DNA of 64,000 nucleotides from Parietaria judaica (lineage: Eukaryota; Streptophyta; Magnoliopsida; Rosales; Urticaceae), in contig OX940860.1 of NCBI GenBank assembly GCA_954871525.1, positions 52,750,724-52,814,723 of the forward strand, written 5' to 3'. A program made the translations under genes and the position numbers. Below, in pieces: positions 44,201 to 56,957 of the stretch. Position 1 is the first letter of the stretch. Each line of letters opens with the position of its first letter. The notes beneath the pieces were generated by a model, which ran no database searches, was not told the DNA's origin, and saw only the letters and a program-made list of their open reading frames with translations.

Positions 44201-47200
44201 ACAGTTACACATTATTAAGCATTTTAAAGTTCATTTTTTGCTTTAAATATCGTTTAATTAGGGTTCTTTCGCGTCAAATGGGAAAAAGACTCAGTTTTTT
44301 TTTTTTTTTTTTCGGAGCACGCACTAATTGTGGAAAAGTGTGTTTAAAGAGAGCTCCAACAACTTTTAATGCCGAAACTAACCCAATTTATAATAACACC
44401 TCCCTAATGAAGGTCTAGCAACTCAAATTTCATCAAGAACGCATCGTATTTGCTCTCGTAAGAAAACCAATTTTAACACTTTTCGGTAATGATTTTAACC
44501 CGTTAACAGCTTGGTAGAGAAACTACGACATAGTGCTTCGCTATTTAGGGATTAAAATAAGTAAATGTGATACAGTTACACATTATTAAGCATTTTAAAG
44601 TTCATTTTTTGCTTTAAATATCGTTTAATTAGGGTTCTTTCGCGTCAACTGGGAAAAAGACTCAGTTTTTTTTTTCGGAGCACGCACTAATTGTTGAAAA
44701 AAGGGTTTAAAAAGAGCTCCAACAACTTTTAATGCCAAAACTAACCCACTTTATAATAATACCACCCTTATGAAGGTCTAGCAACTCAAATTTAATCAAG
44801 AACGCATCGTATTTGCTCCCGTAAGAAAACCAATTTTAACACTTTTCGGTAATGATTTTAACCCGTTAACAGCTTGGTAGAGAAACTACGACATAGTGCT
44901 TTGCTATTTAGGGATTAAAATAAGTAAATGTGATACAGTTACACATTATTAAGCATTTTAAAGTTCATTTTTTGCTTTAAATATCGTTTAATTAGGGTTC
45001 TTTCGCGTCAAATGGGAAAAAACTCAGTTTTTTTTTTTCGGAGCACGCACTAATTGTTGAAAAGTGGGTTTTAAGAGAGTTCCAACAACTTTTAATGCCA
45101 AAACTAACCTAATTTATAATAATACCACCCTAATGAAGGTCTAGCAACTCAAATTTCATCAAGAACGCATCGTATTTGCTCTCGTAAGAAAACCAATTTT
45201 AACACTTTTCGGTAATGATTTTAACCCGTTAACAGGTTGGTAGAGAAACTACGACATAGTGCTTCGCTATTTAGGGATTAAAATAAGTAAATGTGATACA
45301 GTTACACATTATTAAGCATTTTAAAGTTCATTTTTTGCTTTAAATATCGTTTAATTAGGGTTCTTTCGCCTCAACTGGGAAAAAGACTCAGTTTTTTTTT
45401 TCGGAGCACGCACCAATTGTTGAAAAAAGGGTTTAAAGAGAGCTCCAACAACATTTAATGCCAAAACTAACCCACTTTATAATAATACCACCCTTATGAA
45501 GGTCTAGCAACTCAAATTTAATCAAGAACGCATCGTATTTGCTCTCGTAAGAAAACCAATTTTAACACTTTTCGGTAATGATTTTAACCCGTTAACAGCT
45601 TGGTAGAGAAACTACGACATAGTGCTTCGCTATTTAGGGATTAAAATAAGTAAATATGATACAGTTACACATTATTAAGCATTTTAAAGTTCATTTTTTG
45701 CTTTAAATATCGTTTAATTAGGGTTCTATCGCGTCAAATGGGAAAAAGACTCAGTTTTTTTTTTTCTTTTTTCGGAGCACGCACTAATTGTGGAAAAGTG
45801 TGTTTAAAGAGAGCTCCAACAACTTTTAATGCCGAAACTAACCCAATTTATAATAACACCTCCCTAATGAAGGTCTAGCAACTCAAATTTCATCAAGAAC
45901 GCATCGTATTTGCTCTCGTAAGAAAACCAATTTTAACACTTTTCGGTAATGATTTTAACCCGTTAACAGCTTGGTAGAGAAACTACGACATAGTGCTTCG
46001 CTATTTAGGGATTAAAATAAGTAAATGTGATACAGTTACACATTATTAAGCATTTTAAAGTTCATTTTTTGCTTTAAATATCGTTTAATTAGGGTTCTTT
46101 CGCGTCAACTGGGAAAAAGACTCAGTTTTTTTTTTTCGGAGCACGCACTAATTGTTGAAAAAAGGGTTTAAAGAGAGCTCCAACAACATTTAATGCCAAA
46201 ACTAACCCAATTTATAATAATACCACCCTTATGAAGGTCTAGCAACTCAAATTTAATCCAGAACGCATCGTATTTGCTCTCGTAAGAAAACCAATTTTAA
46301 CACTTTTCGGTAATGATTTTAACCCGTTAACAGGTTGGTAGAGAAACTACGACATAGTGCTTCGCTATTTAGGTATTAAAATAAGTAAATGTGATACAGT
46401 TACACATTATTAAACATTTTAAAGTTCATTTTTTGCTTTAAATATCGCTTAATTAGGGTTCTTTCGCGTCAAATGGGAAAAAGACTCAGTTTTTTTTTTT
46501 TTTTTCGGAGCACGCACTAATTGTGGAAAAGTGTGTTTTAAGAGAGCTCCAACAACTTTTAATGCCGAAACTAACCCAATTTATAATAATACCTCCCTAA
46601 TGAAGGTCTAGCAACTCAAATTTCATCAAGAACGCATCGTATTTGCTCTCGTAAGAAAACCAATTTTAACACTTTTCGGTAATGATTTTAACCCGTTAAC
46701 AGCTTGGTAGAGAAACTACGACATAGTGCTTCGCTATTTAGGGATTAAAATAAGTAAATGTGATACAGTTACACATTATTAAGCATTTTAAAGTTCATTT
46801 TTTGCTTTAAATATCGTTTAATTAGGGTTCTTTCGCGTCAACTGGGAAAAAGACTCAGTTTTTTTTTTCGGAGCACGCACTAATTGTTGAAAAAAGGGTT
46901 TAAAAAGAGCTCCAACAACTTTTAATGCCAAAACTAACCCACTTTATAATAATACCACCCTTATGAAGGTCTAGCAACTCAAATTTAATCAAGAACGCAT
47001 CGTATTTGCTCCCGTAAGAAAACCAATTTTAACACTTTTCGGTAATGATTTTAACCCGTTAACAGCTTGGTAGAGAAACTACGACATAGTGCTTTGCTAT
47101 TTAGGGATTAAAATAAGTAAATGTGATACAGTTACACATTATTAAGCATTTTAAAGTTCATTTTTTGCTTTAAATATCGTTTAATTAGGGTTCTTTCGCG

Positions 47201-48203
47201 TCAAATGGGAAAAAACTCAGTTTTTTTTTTCGGAGCACGCACTAATTGTTGAAAAGTGGGTTTTAAGAGAGTTCCAACAACTTTTAATGCCAAAACTAAC
47301 CTAATTTATAATAATACCACCCTAATGAAGGTCTAGCAACTCAAATTTCATCAAGAACGCATCGTATTTGCTCTCGTAAGAAAACCAATTTTAACACTTT
47401 TCGGTAACGATTTTAACCCGTTAACAGCTTGGTAGAGAAACTACGACATAGTGCTTCGCTATTTAGGGATTAAAATAAGTAAATGTGATACAGTTACACA
47501 TTATTAAGCATTTTAAAGTTCATTTTTTGCTTTAAATATCGTTTATTTAGGGTTCTTTCGCGTCAACTGGGAAAAAGACTCAGTTTTTTTTTCCGGAGCA
47601 CGCACCAATTGTTGAAAAAAGGGTTTAAAGAGAGCTCCAACAACATTTAATGCCAAAACTAACCCACTTTATAATAATACCACCCTTATGAAGGTCTAGC
47701 AACTCAAATTTAATCAAGAACGCATCGTATTTGCTCTCGTAAGAAAACCAATTTTAACACTTTTCGGTAATGATTTTAACCCGTTAACAGCTTGGTAGAG
47801 AAACTACGACATAGTGCTTCGCTATTTAGGGATTAAAATAAGTAAATATGATACAGTTACACATTATTAAGCATTTTAAAGTTCATTTTTTGCTTTAAAT
47901 ATCGTTTAATTAGGGTTCTTTCGCGTCAAATGGGAAAAAGACTCAGTTTTTTTTTTTTTTTTTTTCGGAGCACGCACTAATTGTGGAAAAGTGTGTTTAA
48001 AGAGAGCTCCAACAACTTTTAATGCCGAAACTAACCCAATTTATAATAACACCTCCCTAATGAAGGTCTAGCAACTCAAATTTCATCAAGAACGCATCGT
48101 ATTTGCTCTCGTAAGAAAACCAATTTTAACACTTTTCGGTAATGATTTTAACCCGTTAACAGCTTGGTAGAGAAACTACGACATAGTGCTTCGCTATTTA
48201 GGG
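41263..48203. repeat. Sat1 section 7: six-monomer higher-order repeat (A-B-A-C-A-C)
   Basis: Six-monomer units start at 41263 and 44551 (lengths 2191 and 2193 bp), and a third begins at 46744 and passes into section 8. Slot variants are consistent: slot 1 A with TTTAAAAAGAGC and GCTCCCGT, slot 2 B with AACCTAATTT, slot 3 A with CACCAATT, slot 4 C usually with AAATATGATAC, slot 5 A with CCCAATTT and AACAGGTTGG, slot 6 C with GGTATTAAAA. Three extra monomers (43454, 43818 and 44180) lie between the first two units and belong to the segment shared with section 5. CGCCTCAACTGGG at 42079 and 45369 marks slot 3. Confidence 0.86.
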
Positions 48204-51200
48204 ATTAAAATAAGTAAATGTGATACAGTTACACATTATTAAGCATTTTAAAGTTCATTTTTTGCTTTAAATATCGTTTAATTAGGGTTCTTTCGCGTCA
48301 ACTGGGAAAAAGACTCAGTTTTTTTTTTCGGAGCACGCACTAATTGTTGAAAAAAGGGTTTAAAGAGAGCTCCAACAACATTTAATGCCAAAACTAACCC
48401 AATTTATAATAATACCACCCTTATGAAGGTCTAGCAACTCAAATTTAATCAAGAACGCATCGTATTTGCTCTCGTAAGAAAACCAATTTTAACACTTTTC
48501 GGTAATGATTTTAACCCGTTAACAGGTTGGTAGAGAAACTACGACATAGTGCTTCGCTATTTAGGTATTAAAATAAGTAAATGTGATACAGTTACACATT
48601 ATTAAGCATTTTAAAGTTCATTTTTTGCTTTAAATATCGTTTAATTAGGGTTCTTTCGCGTCAAATGGGAAAAAGACTCAGTTTTTTTTTTCTTTTTTCG
48701 GAGCACGCACTAATTGTTGAAAAGTGGGTTTTAAGAGAGTTCCAACAACTTTTAATGCCAAAACTAACCCAATTTATAATAATACCACCCTAATGAAGGT
48801 CTAGCAACTCAAATTTCATCAAGAACGCATCGTATTTGCTCTCGTAAGAAAACCAATTTTAACACTTTTCGGTAATGATTTTAACCCGTTAACAGCTTGG
48901 TAGAGAAACTACGACATAGTGCTTCGCTATTTAGGGATTAAAATAAGTAAATGTGATAAAGTTACACATTATTAAGCATTTTAAAGTTCATTTTTTGCTT
49001 TAAATATCGTTTAATTAGGGTTCTTTCGCGTCAACTGGGAAAAAGACTCAGTTTTTTTTTCGGAGCACGCACTAATTGTTGAAAAAAGGGTTTAAAGAGA
49101 GCTCCAACAACATTTAATGCCAAAACTAACCCTTTTTATAATAATACCACCCATATGAAGGTCTAGCAACTCAAATTTAACCAAGAACGCATCGTATTTG
49201 CTCTCGTAAGAAAACCAATTTTAACACTTTTCGGTAATGATTTTAACCCGTTAACAGCTTGGTAGAGAAACTACGACATAGTGCTTCGCTATTTAGGGAT
49301 TAAAATAAGTAAATGTGATACAGTTAAACATTATTAAGCATTTTAAAGTTCATTTTTTGCAATAAATATCGTTTAATTAGGGTCCTTTCGCGTCAAATGG
49401 GAAAAAACTCAGTTTTTTTTTCGGAGCACGCACTAATTGTTGAAAAGTGGGTTTTAAGAGAGTTCCAACAACTTTTAATGCCAAAACTAACCTAATTTAT
49501 AATAATACCACCCTAATGAAGGTCTAGCAACTCAAATTTCATCAAGAACGCATCGTATTTGCTCTCGTAAGAAAACCAATTTTAACACTTTTCGGTAATG
49601 ATTTTAACCCGTTAACAGCTTGGTAGAGAAACTACGACATAGTGCTTCGCTATTTAGGGATTAAAATAAGTAAATGTGATACAGTTACACATTATTAAGA
49701 ATTTTAAAGTTCATTTTTTGCTTTAAATATCGTTTAATTAGGGTTCTTTCGCGTCAACTGGGAAAAAGACTCAGTTTTTTTTTTTCGGAGCACGCACCAA
49801 TTGTTGAAAAAAGGGTTTAAAGAGAGCTCCAACAACATTTAATGCCAAAACTAACCCACTTTATAATAATACCACCCTTATGAAGGTCTAGCAACTCAAA
49901 TTTAATCAAGAACGCATCGTATTTGCTCTCGTAAGAAAACCAATTTTAACACTTTTCGGTAATGATTTTAACCCGTTAACAGCTTGGTAGAGAAACTACG
50001 GCATAGTGCTTCGCTATTTAGGGATTAAAATAAGTAAATATGATACAGTTACACATTATTAAGCATTTTAAAGTTCATTTTTTGCTTTAAATATCGTTTA
50101 ATTAGGGTTCTTTCGCGTCAAATGGGAAAAAACTCAGTTTTTTTTTTCGGAGCACGCACTAATTGTTGAAAAGTGGGTTTTAAGAGAGTTCCAACAACTT
50201 TTAATGCCAAAACTAACCCAATTTATAATAATACCACCCTAATGAAGGTCTAGCAACTCAAATTTCATCAAGAACGCATCGTATTTGCTCTCGTAAGAAA
50301 ACCAATTTTAACACTTTTCGGTAATGATTTTAACCCGTTAACAGCTTGGTAGAGAAACTACGACATAGTGCTTCGCTATTTAGAGATTAAAATAAGTAAA
50401 TGTGATACAGTTACACATTATTAAGAATTTTAAAGTTCATTTTTTGCTTTAAATATCGTTTAATTAGGGTTCTTTCGCGTCAACTGGGAAAAAGACTCAG
50501 TTTTTTTTTTCGGAGCACGCACTAATTGTTGAAAAAAGGGTTTAAAGAGAGCTCCAACAACATTTAATGCCAAAACTAACCCAATTTATAATAATATCAC
50601 CCTTATGAAGGTCTAGCAACTCAAATTTCATCAAGAAGCATCGTATTTGCTTTCGTAAGAAAACTAATTTTAACACTTTTCGGTAATGATTTTAACCCGT
50701 TAACAGGTTGGTAGAGAAACTACGACATAGTGCTTCGCTATTTAGGTATTAAAATAAGTAAATGTGATACAGTTACACATTATTAAGCATTTTAAAGTTC
50801 ATTTTTTGCTTTAAATATCGTTTAATTAGGGTTCTTTCGCGTCAAATGGGAAAAAGACTCAGTTTTTTTTTTTTTTTTTTTCGGAGCACGCACTAATTGT
50901 GGAAAAGTGTGTTTAAAGAGAGCTCCAACAACTTTTAATGCCGAAACTAACCCAATTTATAATAACACCTCCCTAATGAAGGTCTAGCAACTCAAATTTC
51001 ATCAAGAACGCATCGTATTTGCTCTCGTAAGAAAACCAATTTTAACACTTTTCGGTAATGATTTTAACCCGTTAACAGCTTGGTAGAGAAACTACGACAT
51101 AGTGCTTCGCTATTTAGGGATTAAAATAAGTAAATGTGATACAGTTACACATTATTAAGCATTTTAAAGTTCATTTTTTGCTTTAAATATCGTTTAATTA

Positions 51201-54200
51201 GGGTTCTTTCGCGTCAACTGGGAAAAAGACTCAGTTTTTTTTTTTCGGAGCACGCACTAATTGTTGAAAAAAGGGTTTAAAGAGAGCTCCAACAACATTT
51301 AATGCCTAAACTAACCCAATTTATAATAATACCACCCTTATGAAGGTCTAGCAACTCAAATTTAATCAAGAACGCATCGTATTTGCTCTCGTAAGAAAAC
51401 CAATTTTAACACTTTTCGGTAATGATTTTAACCCGTTAACAGGTTGGTAGAGAAACTACGACATAGTGCTTCGCTATTTAGGTATTAAAATAAGTAAATG
51501 TGATACAGTTACACATTATTAAGCATTTTAAAGTTCATTTTTTGCTTTAAATATCGTTTAATTAGGGTTCTTTCGCGTCAAATGGGAAAAAGACTCAGTT
51601 TTTTTTTTTCTTTTTTCGGAGCACGCACTAATTGTTGAAAAGTGGGTTTTAAGAGAGTTCCAACAACTTTTAATGCCAAAACTAACCCAATTTATAATAA
51701 TACCACCCTAATGAAGGTCTAGCAACTCAAATTTCATCAAGAACGCATCGTATTTGCTCTCGTAAGAAAACCAATTTTAACACTTTTCGGTAATGATTTT
51801 AACCCGTTAACAGCTTGGTAGAGAAACTACGACATAGTGCTTCGCTATTTAGGGATTAAAATAAGTAAATGTGATAAAGTTACACATTATTAAGCATTTT
51901 AAAGTTCATTTTTTGCTTTAAATATCGTTTAATTAGGGTTCTTTCGCGTCAACTGGGAAAAAGACTCAGTTTTTTTTTTCGGAGCACGCACTAATTGTTG
52001 AAAAAAGGGTTTAAAGAGAGCTCCAACAACATTTAATGCCAAAAATAACCCTTTTTATAATAATACCACCCATATGAAGGTCTAGCAACTCAAATTTAAC
52101 CAAGAACGCATCGTATTTGCTCTCGTAAGAAAACCAATTTTAACACTTTTCGGTAATGATTTTAACCCGTTAACAGCTTGGTAGAGAAACTACGACATAG
52201 TGCTTCGCTATTTAGGGATTAAAATAAGTAAATGTGATACAGTTAAACATTATTAAGCATTTTAAAGTTCATTTTTTGCTTTAAATATCGTTTAATTAGG
52301 GTCCTTTCGCGTCAAATGGGAAAAAACTCAGTTTTTTTTTCGGAGCACGCACTAATTGTTGAAAAGTGGGTTTTAAGAGAGTTCCAACAACTTTTAATGC
52401 CAAAACTAACCTAATTTATAATAATACCACCCTAATGAAGGTCTAGCAACTCAAATTTCATCAAGAACGCATCGTATTTGCTCTCGTAAGAAAACCAATT
52501 TTAACACTTTTCGGTAATGATTTTAACCCGTTAACAGCTTGGTAGAGAAACTACGACATAGTGCTTCGCTATTTAGGGATTAAAATAAGTAAATGTGATA
52601 CAGTTACACATTATTAAGAATTTTAAAGTTCATTTTTTGCTTTAAATATCGTTTAATTAGGGTTCTTTCGCGTCAACTGGGAAAAAGACTCAGTTTTTTT
52701 TTTCCGGAGCACGCACCAATTGTTGAAAAAAGGGTTTAAAGAGAGCTCCAACAACATTTAATGCCAAAACTAACCCACTTTATAATAATACCACCCTTAT
52801 GAAGGTCTAGCAACTCAAATTTAATCAAGAACGCATCGTATTTGCTCTCGTAAGAAAACCAATTTTAACACTTTTCGGTAATGATTTTAACCCGTTAACA
52901 GCTTGGTAGAGAAACTACGGCATAGTGCTTCGCTATTTAGGGATTAAAATAAGTAAATATGATACAGTTACACATTATTAAGCATTTTAAAGTTCATTTT
53001 TTGCTTTAAATATCGTTTAATTAGGGTTCTTTCGCGTCAAATGGGAAAAAACTCAGTTTTTTTTTTCGGAGCACGCACTAATTGTTGAAAAGTGGGTTTT
53101 AAGAGAGTTCCAACAACTTTTAATGCCAAAACTAACCCAATTTATAATAATACCACCCTAATGAAGGTCTAGCAACTCAAATTTCATCAAGAACGCATCG
53201 TATTTGCTCTCGTAAGAAAACCAATTTTAACACTTTTCGGTAATGATTTTAACCCGTTAACAGCTTGGTAGAGAAACTACGACATAGTGCTTCGCTATTT
53301 AGAGATTAAAATAAGTAAATGTGATACAGTTACACATTATTAAGAATTTTAAAGTTCATTTTTTGCTTTAAATATCGTTTAATTAGGGTTCTTTCGCGTC
53401 AACTGGGAAAAAGACTCAGTTTTTTTTTTCGGAGCACGCACTAATTGTTGAAAAAAGGGTTTAAAGAGAGCTCCAACAACATTTAATGCCAAAACTAACC
53501 CAATTTATAATAATACCACCCTTATGAAGGTCTAGCAACTCAAATTTAATCAAGAACGCATCGTATTTGCTCTCGTAAGAAAACTAATTTTAACACTTTT
53601 CGGTAATGATTTTAACCCGTTAACAGGTTGGTAGAGAAACTACGACATAGTGCTTCGCTATTTAGGTATTAAAATAAGTAAATGTGATACAGTTACACAT
53701 TATTAAGCATTTTAAAGTTCATTTTTTGCTTTAAATATCGTTTAATTAGGGTTCTTTCGCGTCAAATGGGAAAAAGACTCAGTTTTTTTTTTTTTTTTTT
53801 TCGGAGCACGCACTAATTGTGGAAAAGTGTGTTTAAAGAGAGCTCCAACAACTTTTAATGCCGAAACTAACCCAATTTATAATAACACCTCCCTAATGAA
53901 GGTCTAGCAACTCAAATTTCATCAAGAACGCATCGTATTTGCTCTCGTAAGAAAACCAATTTTAACACTTTTCGGTAATGATTTTAACCCGTTAACAGCT
54001 TGGTAGAGAAACTACGACATAGTGCTTCGCTATTTAGGGATTAAAATAAGTAAATGTGATACAGTTACACATTATTAAGCATTTTAAAGTTCATTTTTTG
54101 CTTTAAATATCGTTTAATTAGGGTTCTTTCGCGTCAACTGGGAAAAAGACTCAGTTTTTTTTTTTCGGAACACGCACTAATTGTTGAAAAAAGGGTTTAA

Positions 54201-56957
54201 AGAGAGCTCCAACAACATTTAATGCCAAAACTAACCCAATTTATAATAATACCACCCTTATGAAGGTCTAGCAACTCAAATTTAATCAAGAACGCATCGT
54301 ATTTGCTCTCGTAAGAAAACCAATTTTAACACTTTTCGGTAATGATTTTAACCCGTTAACAGGTTGGTAGAGAAACTACGACATAGTGCTTCGCTATTTA
54401 GGTATTAAAATAAGTAAATGTGATACAGTTACACATTATTAAGCATTTTAAAGTTCATTTTTTGCTTTAAATATCGTTTAATTAGGGTTCTTTCGCGTCA
54501 AATGGGAAAAAGACTCAGTTTTTTTTTTCTTTTTTCGGAGCACGCACTAATTGTTGAAAAGTGGGTTTTAAGAGAGTTCCAACAACTTTTAATGCCAAAA
54601 CTAACCCAATTTATAATAATACCACCCTAATGAAGGTCTAGCAACTCAAATTTCATCAAGAACGCATCGTATTTGCTCTCGTAAGAAAACCAATTTTAAC
54701 ACTTTTCGGTAATGATTTTAACCCGTTAACAGCTTGGTAGAGAAACTACGACATAGTGCTTCGCTATTTAGGGATTAAAATAAGTAAATGTGATAAAGTT
54801 ACACATTATTAAGCATTTTAAAGTTCATTTTTTGCTTTAAATATCGTTTAATTAGGGTTCTTTCGCGTCAACTGGGAAAAAGACTCAGTTTTTTTTTCGG
54901 AGCACGCACTAATTGTTGAAAAAAGGGTTTAAAGAGAGCTCCAACAACATTTAATGCCAAAACTAACCCTTTTTATAATAATACCACCCATATGAAGGTC
55001 TAGCAACTCAAATTTAACCAAGAACGCATCGTATTTGCTCTCGTAAGAAAACCAATTTTAACACTTTTCGGTAATGATTTTAACCCGTTAACAGCTTGGT
55101 AGAGAAACTACGACATAGTGCTTCGCTATTTAGGGATTAAAATAAGTAAATGTGATACAGTTAAACATTATTAAGCATTTTAAAGTTCATTTTTTGCTTT
55201 AAATATCGTTTAATTAGGGTCCTTTCGCGTCAAATGGGAAAAAACTCAGTTTTTTTTTTCGGAGCACGCACTAATTGTTGAAAAGTGGGTTTTAAGAGAG
55301 TTCCAACAACTTTTAATGCCAAAACTAACCTAATTTATAATAATACCACCCTAATGAAGGTCTAGCAACTCAAATTTCATCAAGAACGCATCGTATTTGC
55401 TCTCGTAAGAAAACCAATTTTAACACTTTTCGGTAATGATTTTAACCCGTTAACAGCTTGGTAGAGAAACTACGACATAGTGCTTCGCTATTTAGGGATT
55501 AAAATAAGTAAATGTGATACAGTTACACATTATTAAGAATTTTAAAGTTCATTTTTTGCTTTAAATATCGTTTAATTAGGGTTCTTTCGCGTCAACTGGG
55601 AAAAAGACTCAGTTTTTTTTTTTCGGAGCACGCACCAATTGTTGAAAAAAGGGTTTAAAGAGAGCTCCAACAACATTTAATGCCAAAACTAACCCACTTT
55701 ATAATAATACCACCCTTATGAAGGTCTAGCAACTCAAATTTAATCAAGAACGCATCGTATTTGCTCTCGTAAGAAAACCAATTTTAACACATTTTTGGTA
55801 ATGATTTTAACCCGTTAACAGCTTGGTAGAGAAACTACGGCATAGTGCTTCGCTATTTAGGGATTAAAATAAGTAAATATGATACAGTTACACATTATTA
55901 AGCATTTTAAAGTTCATTTTTTGCTTTAAATATCGTTTAATTAGGGTTCTTTCGCGTCAAATGGGAAAAAACTCAGTTTTTTTTTTCGGAGCACGCACTA
56001 ATTGTTGAAAAGTGGGTTTTAAGAGAGTTCCAACAACTTTTAATGCCAAAACTAACCCAATTTATAATAATACCACCCTAATGAAGGTCTAGCAACTCAA
56101 ATTTCATCAAGAACGCATCGTATTTGCTCTCGTAAGAAAACCAATTTTAACACTTTTCGGTAATGATTTTAACCCGTTAACAGCTTGGTAGAGAAACTAC
56201 GACATAGTGCTTCGCTATTTAGAGATTAAAATAAGTAAATGTGATACAGTTACACATTATTAAGAATTTTAAAGTTCATTTTTTGCTTTAAATATCGTTT
56301 AATTAGGGTTCTTTCGCGTCAACTGGGAAAAAGACTCAGTTTTTTTTTTCGGAGCACGCACTAATTGTTGAAAAAAGGGTTTAAAGAGAGCTCCAACAAC
56401 ATTTAATGCCAAAACTAACCCAATTTATAATAATACCACCCTTATGAAGGTCTAGCAACTCAAATTTAATCAAGAACGCATCGTATTTGCTCTCGTAAGA
56501 AAACCAATTTTAACACTTTTCGGTAATGATTTTAACCCGTTAACAGGTTGGTAGAGAAACTACGACATAGTGCTTCGCTATTTAGGTATTAAAATAAGTA
56601 AATGTGATACAGTTACACATTATTAAGCATTTTAAAGTTCATTTTTTGCTTTAAATATCGTTTAATTAGGGTTCTTTCGCGTCAAATGGGAAAAAGACTA
56701 AGTTTTTTTTTTCTTTTTTCGGAGCACGCACTAATTGTGGAAAAGTGTGTTTTAAGAGAGCTCCAACAACTTTTAATGCCGAAACTAACCCAATTTATAA
56801 TAATACCTCCCTAATGAAGGTCTAGCAACTCAAATTTCATCAAGAACGCATCGTATTTGCTCTCGTAAGAAAACCAATTTTAACACTTTTCGGTAATGAT
56901 TTTAACCCGTTAACAGCTTGGTAGAGAAACTACGACATAGTGCTTCACTATTTAGGG
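48204..56957. repeat. Sat1 section 8: three copies of an eight-monomer, 2.92-kb higher-order repeat
   Basis: Copies span 48204-51119, 51120-54039 and 54040-56957 (2916, 2920 and 2918 bp). The eight slots keep private variants. Slot 1 is A with AACAGGTTGG. Slot 2 is a C-head/B-tail chimera with a T-C-T6 tract. Slot 3 is A with GATAAAGTT, CCCTTTTTATA and CCCATATGAAGG. Slot 4 is B with GTTAAACATT and GGGTCCTTTCG. Slot 5 is A with AAGAATTTT and TACGGCATAG. Slot 6 is B with AAATATGATAC. Slot 7 is A with GAGATTAAAA. Slot 8 is C with GGTATTAAAA. In copy 3 the last slot (56588) has instead the T-C-T6 tract and a C-type tail, marking an exchange at the end of the block. This is the most regular part of the array and probably its most recent amplification. 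Confidence 0.92.
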
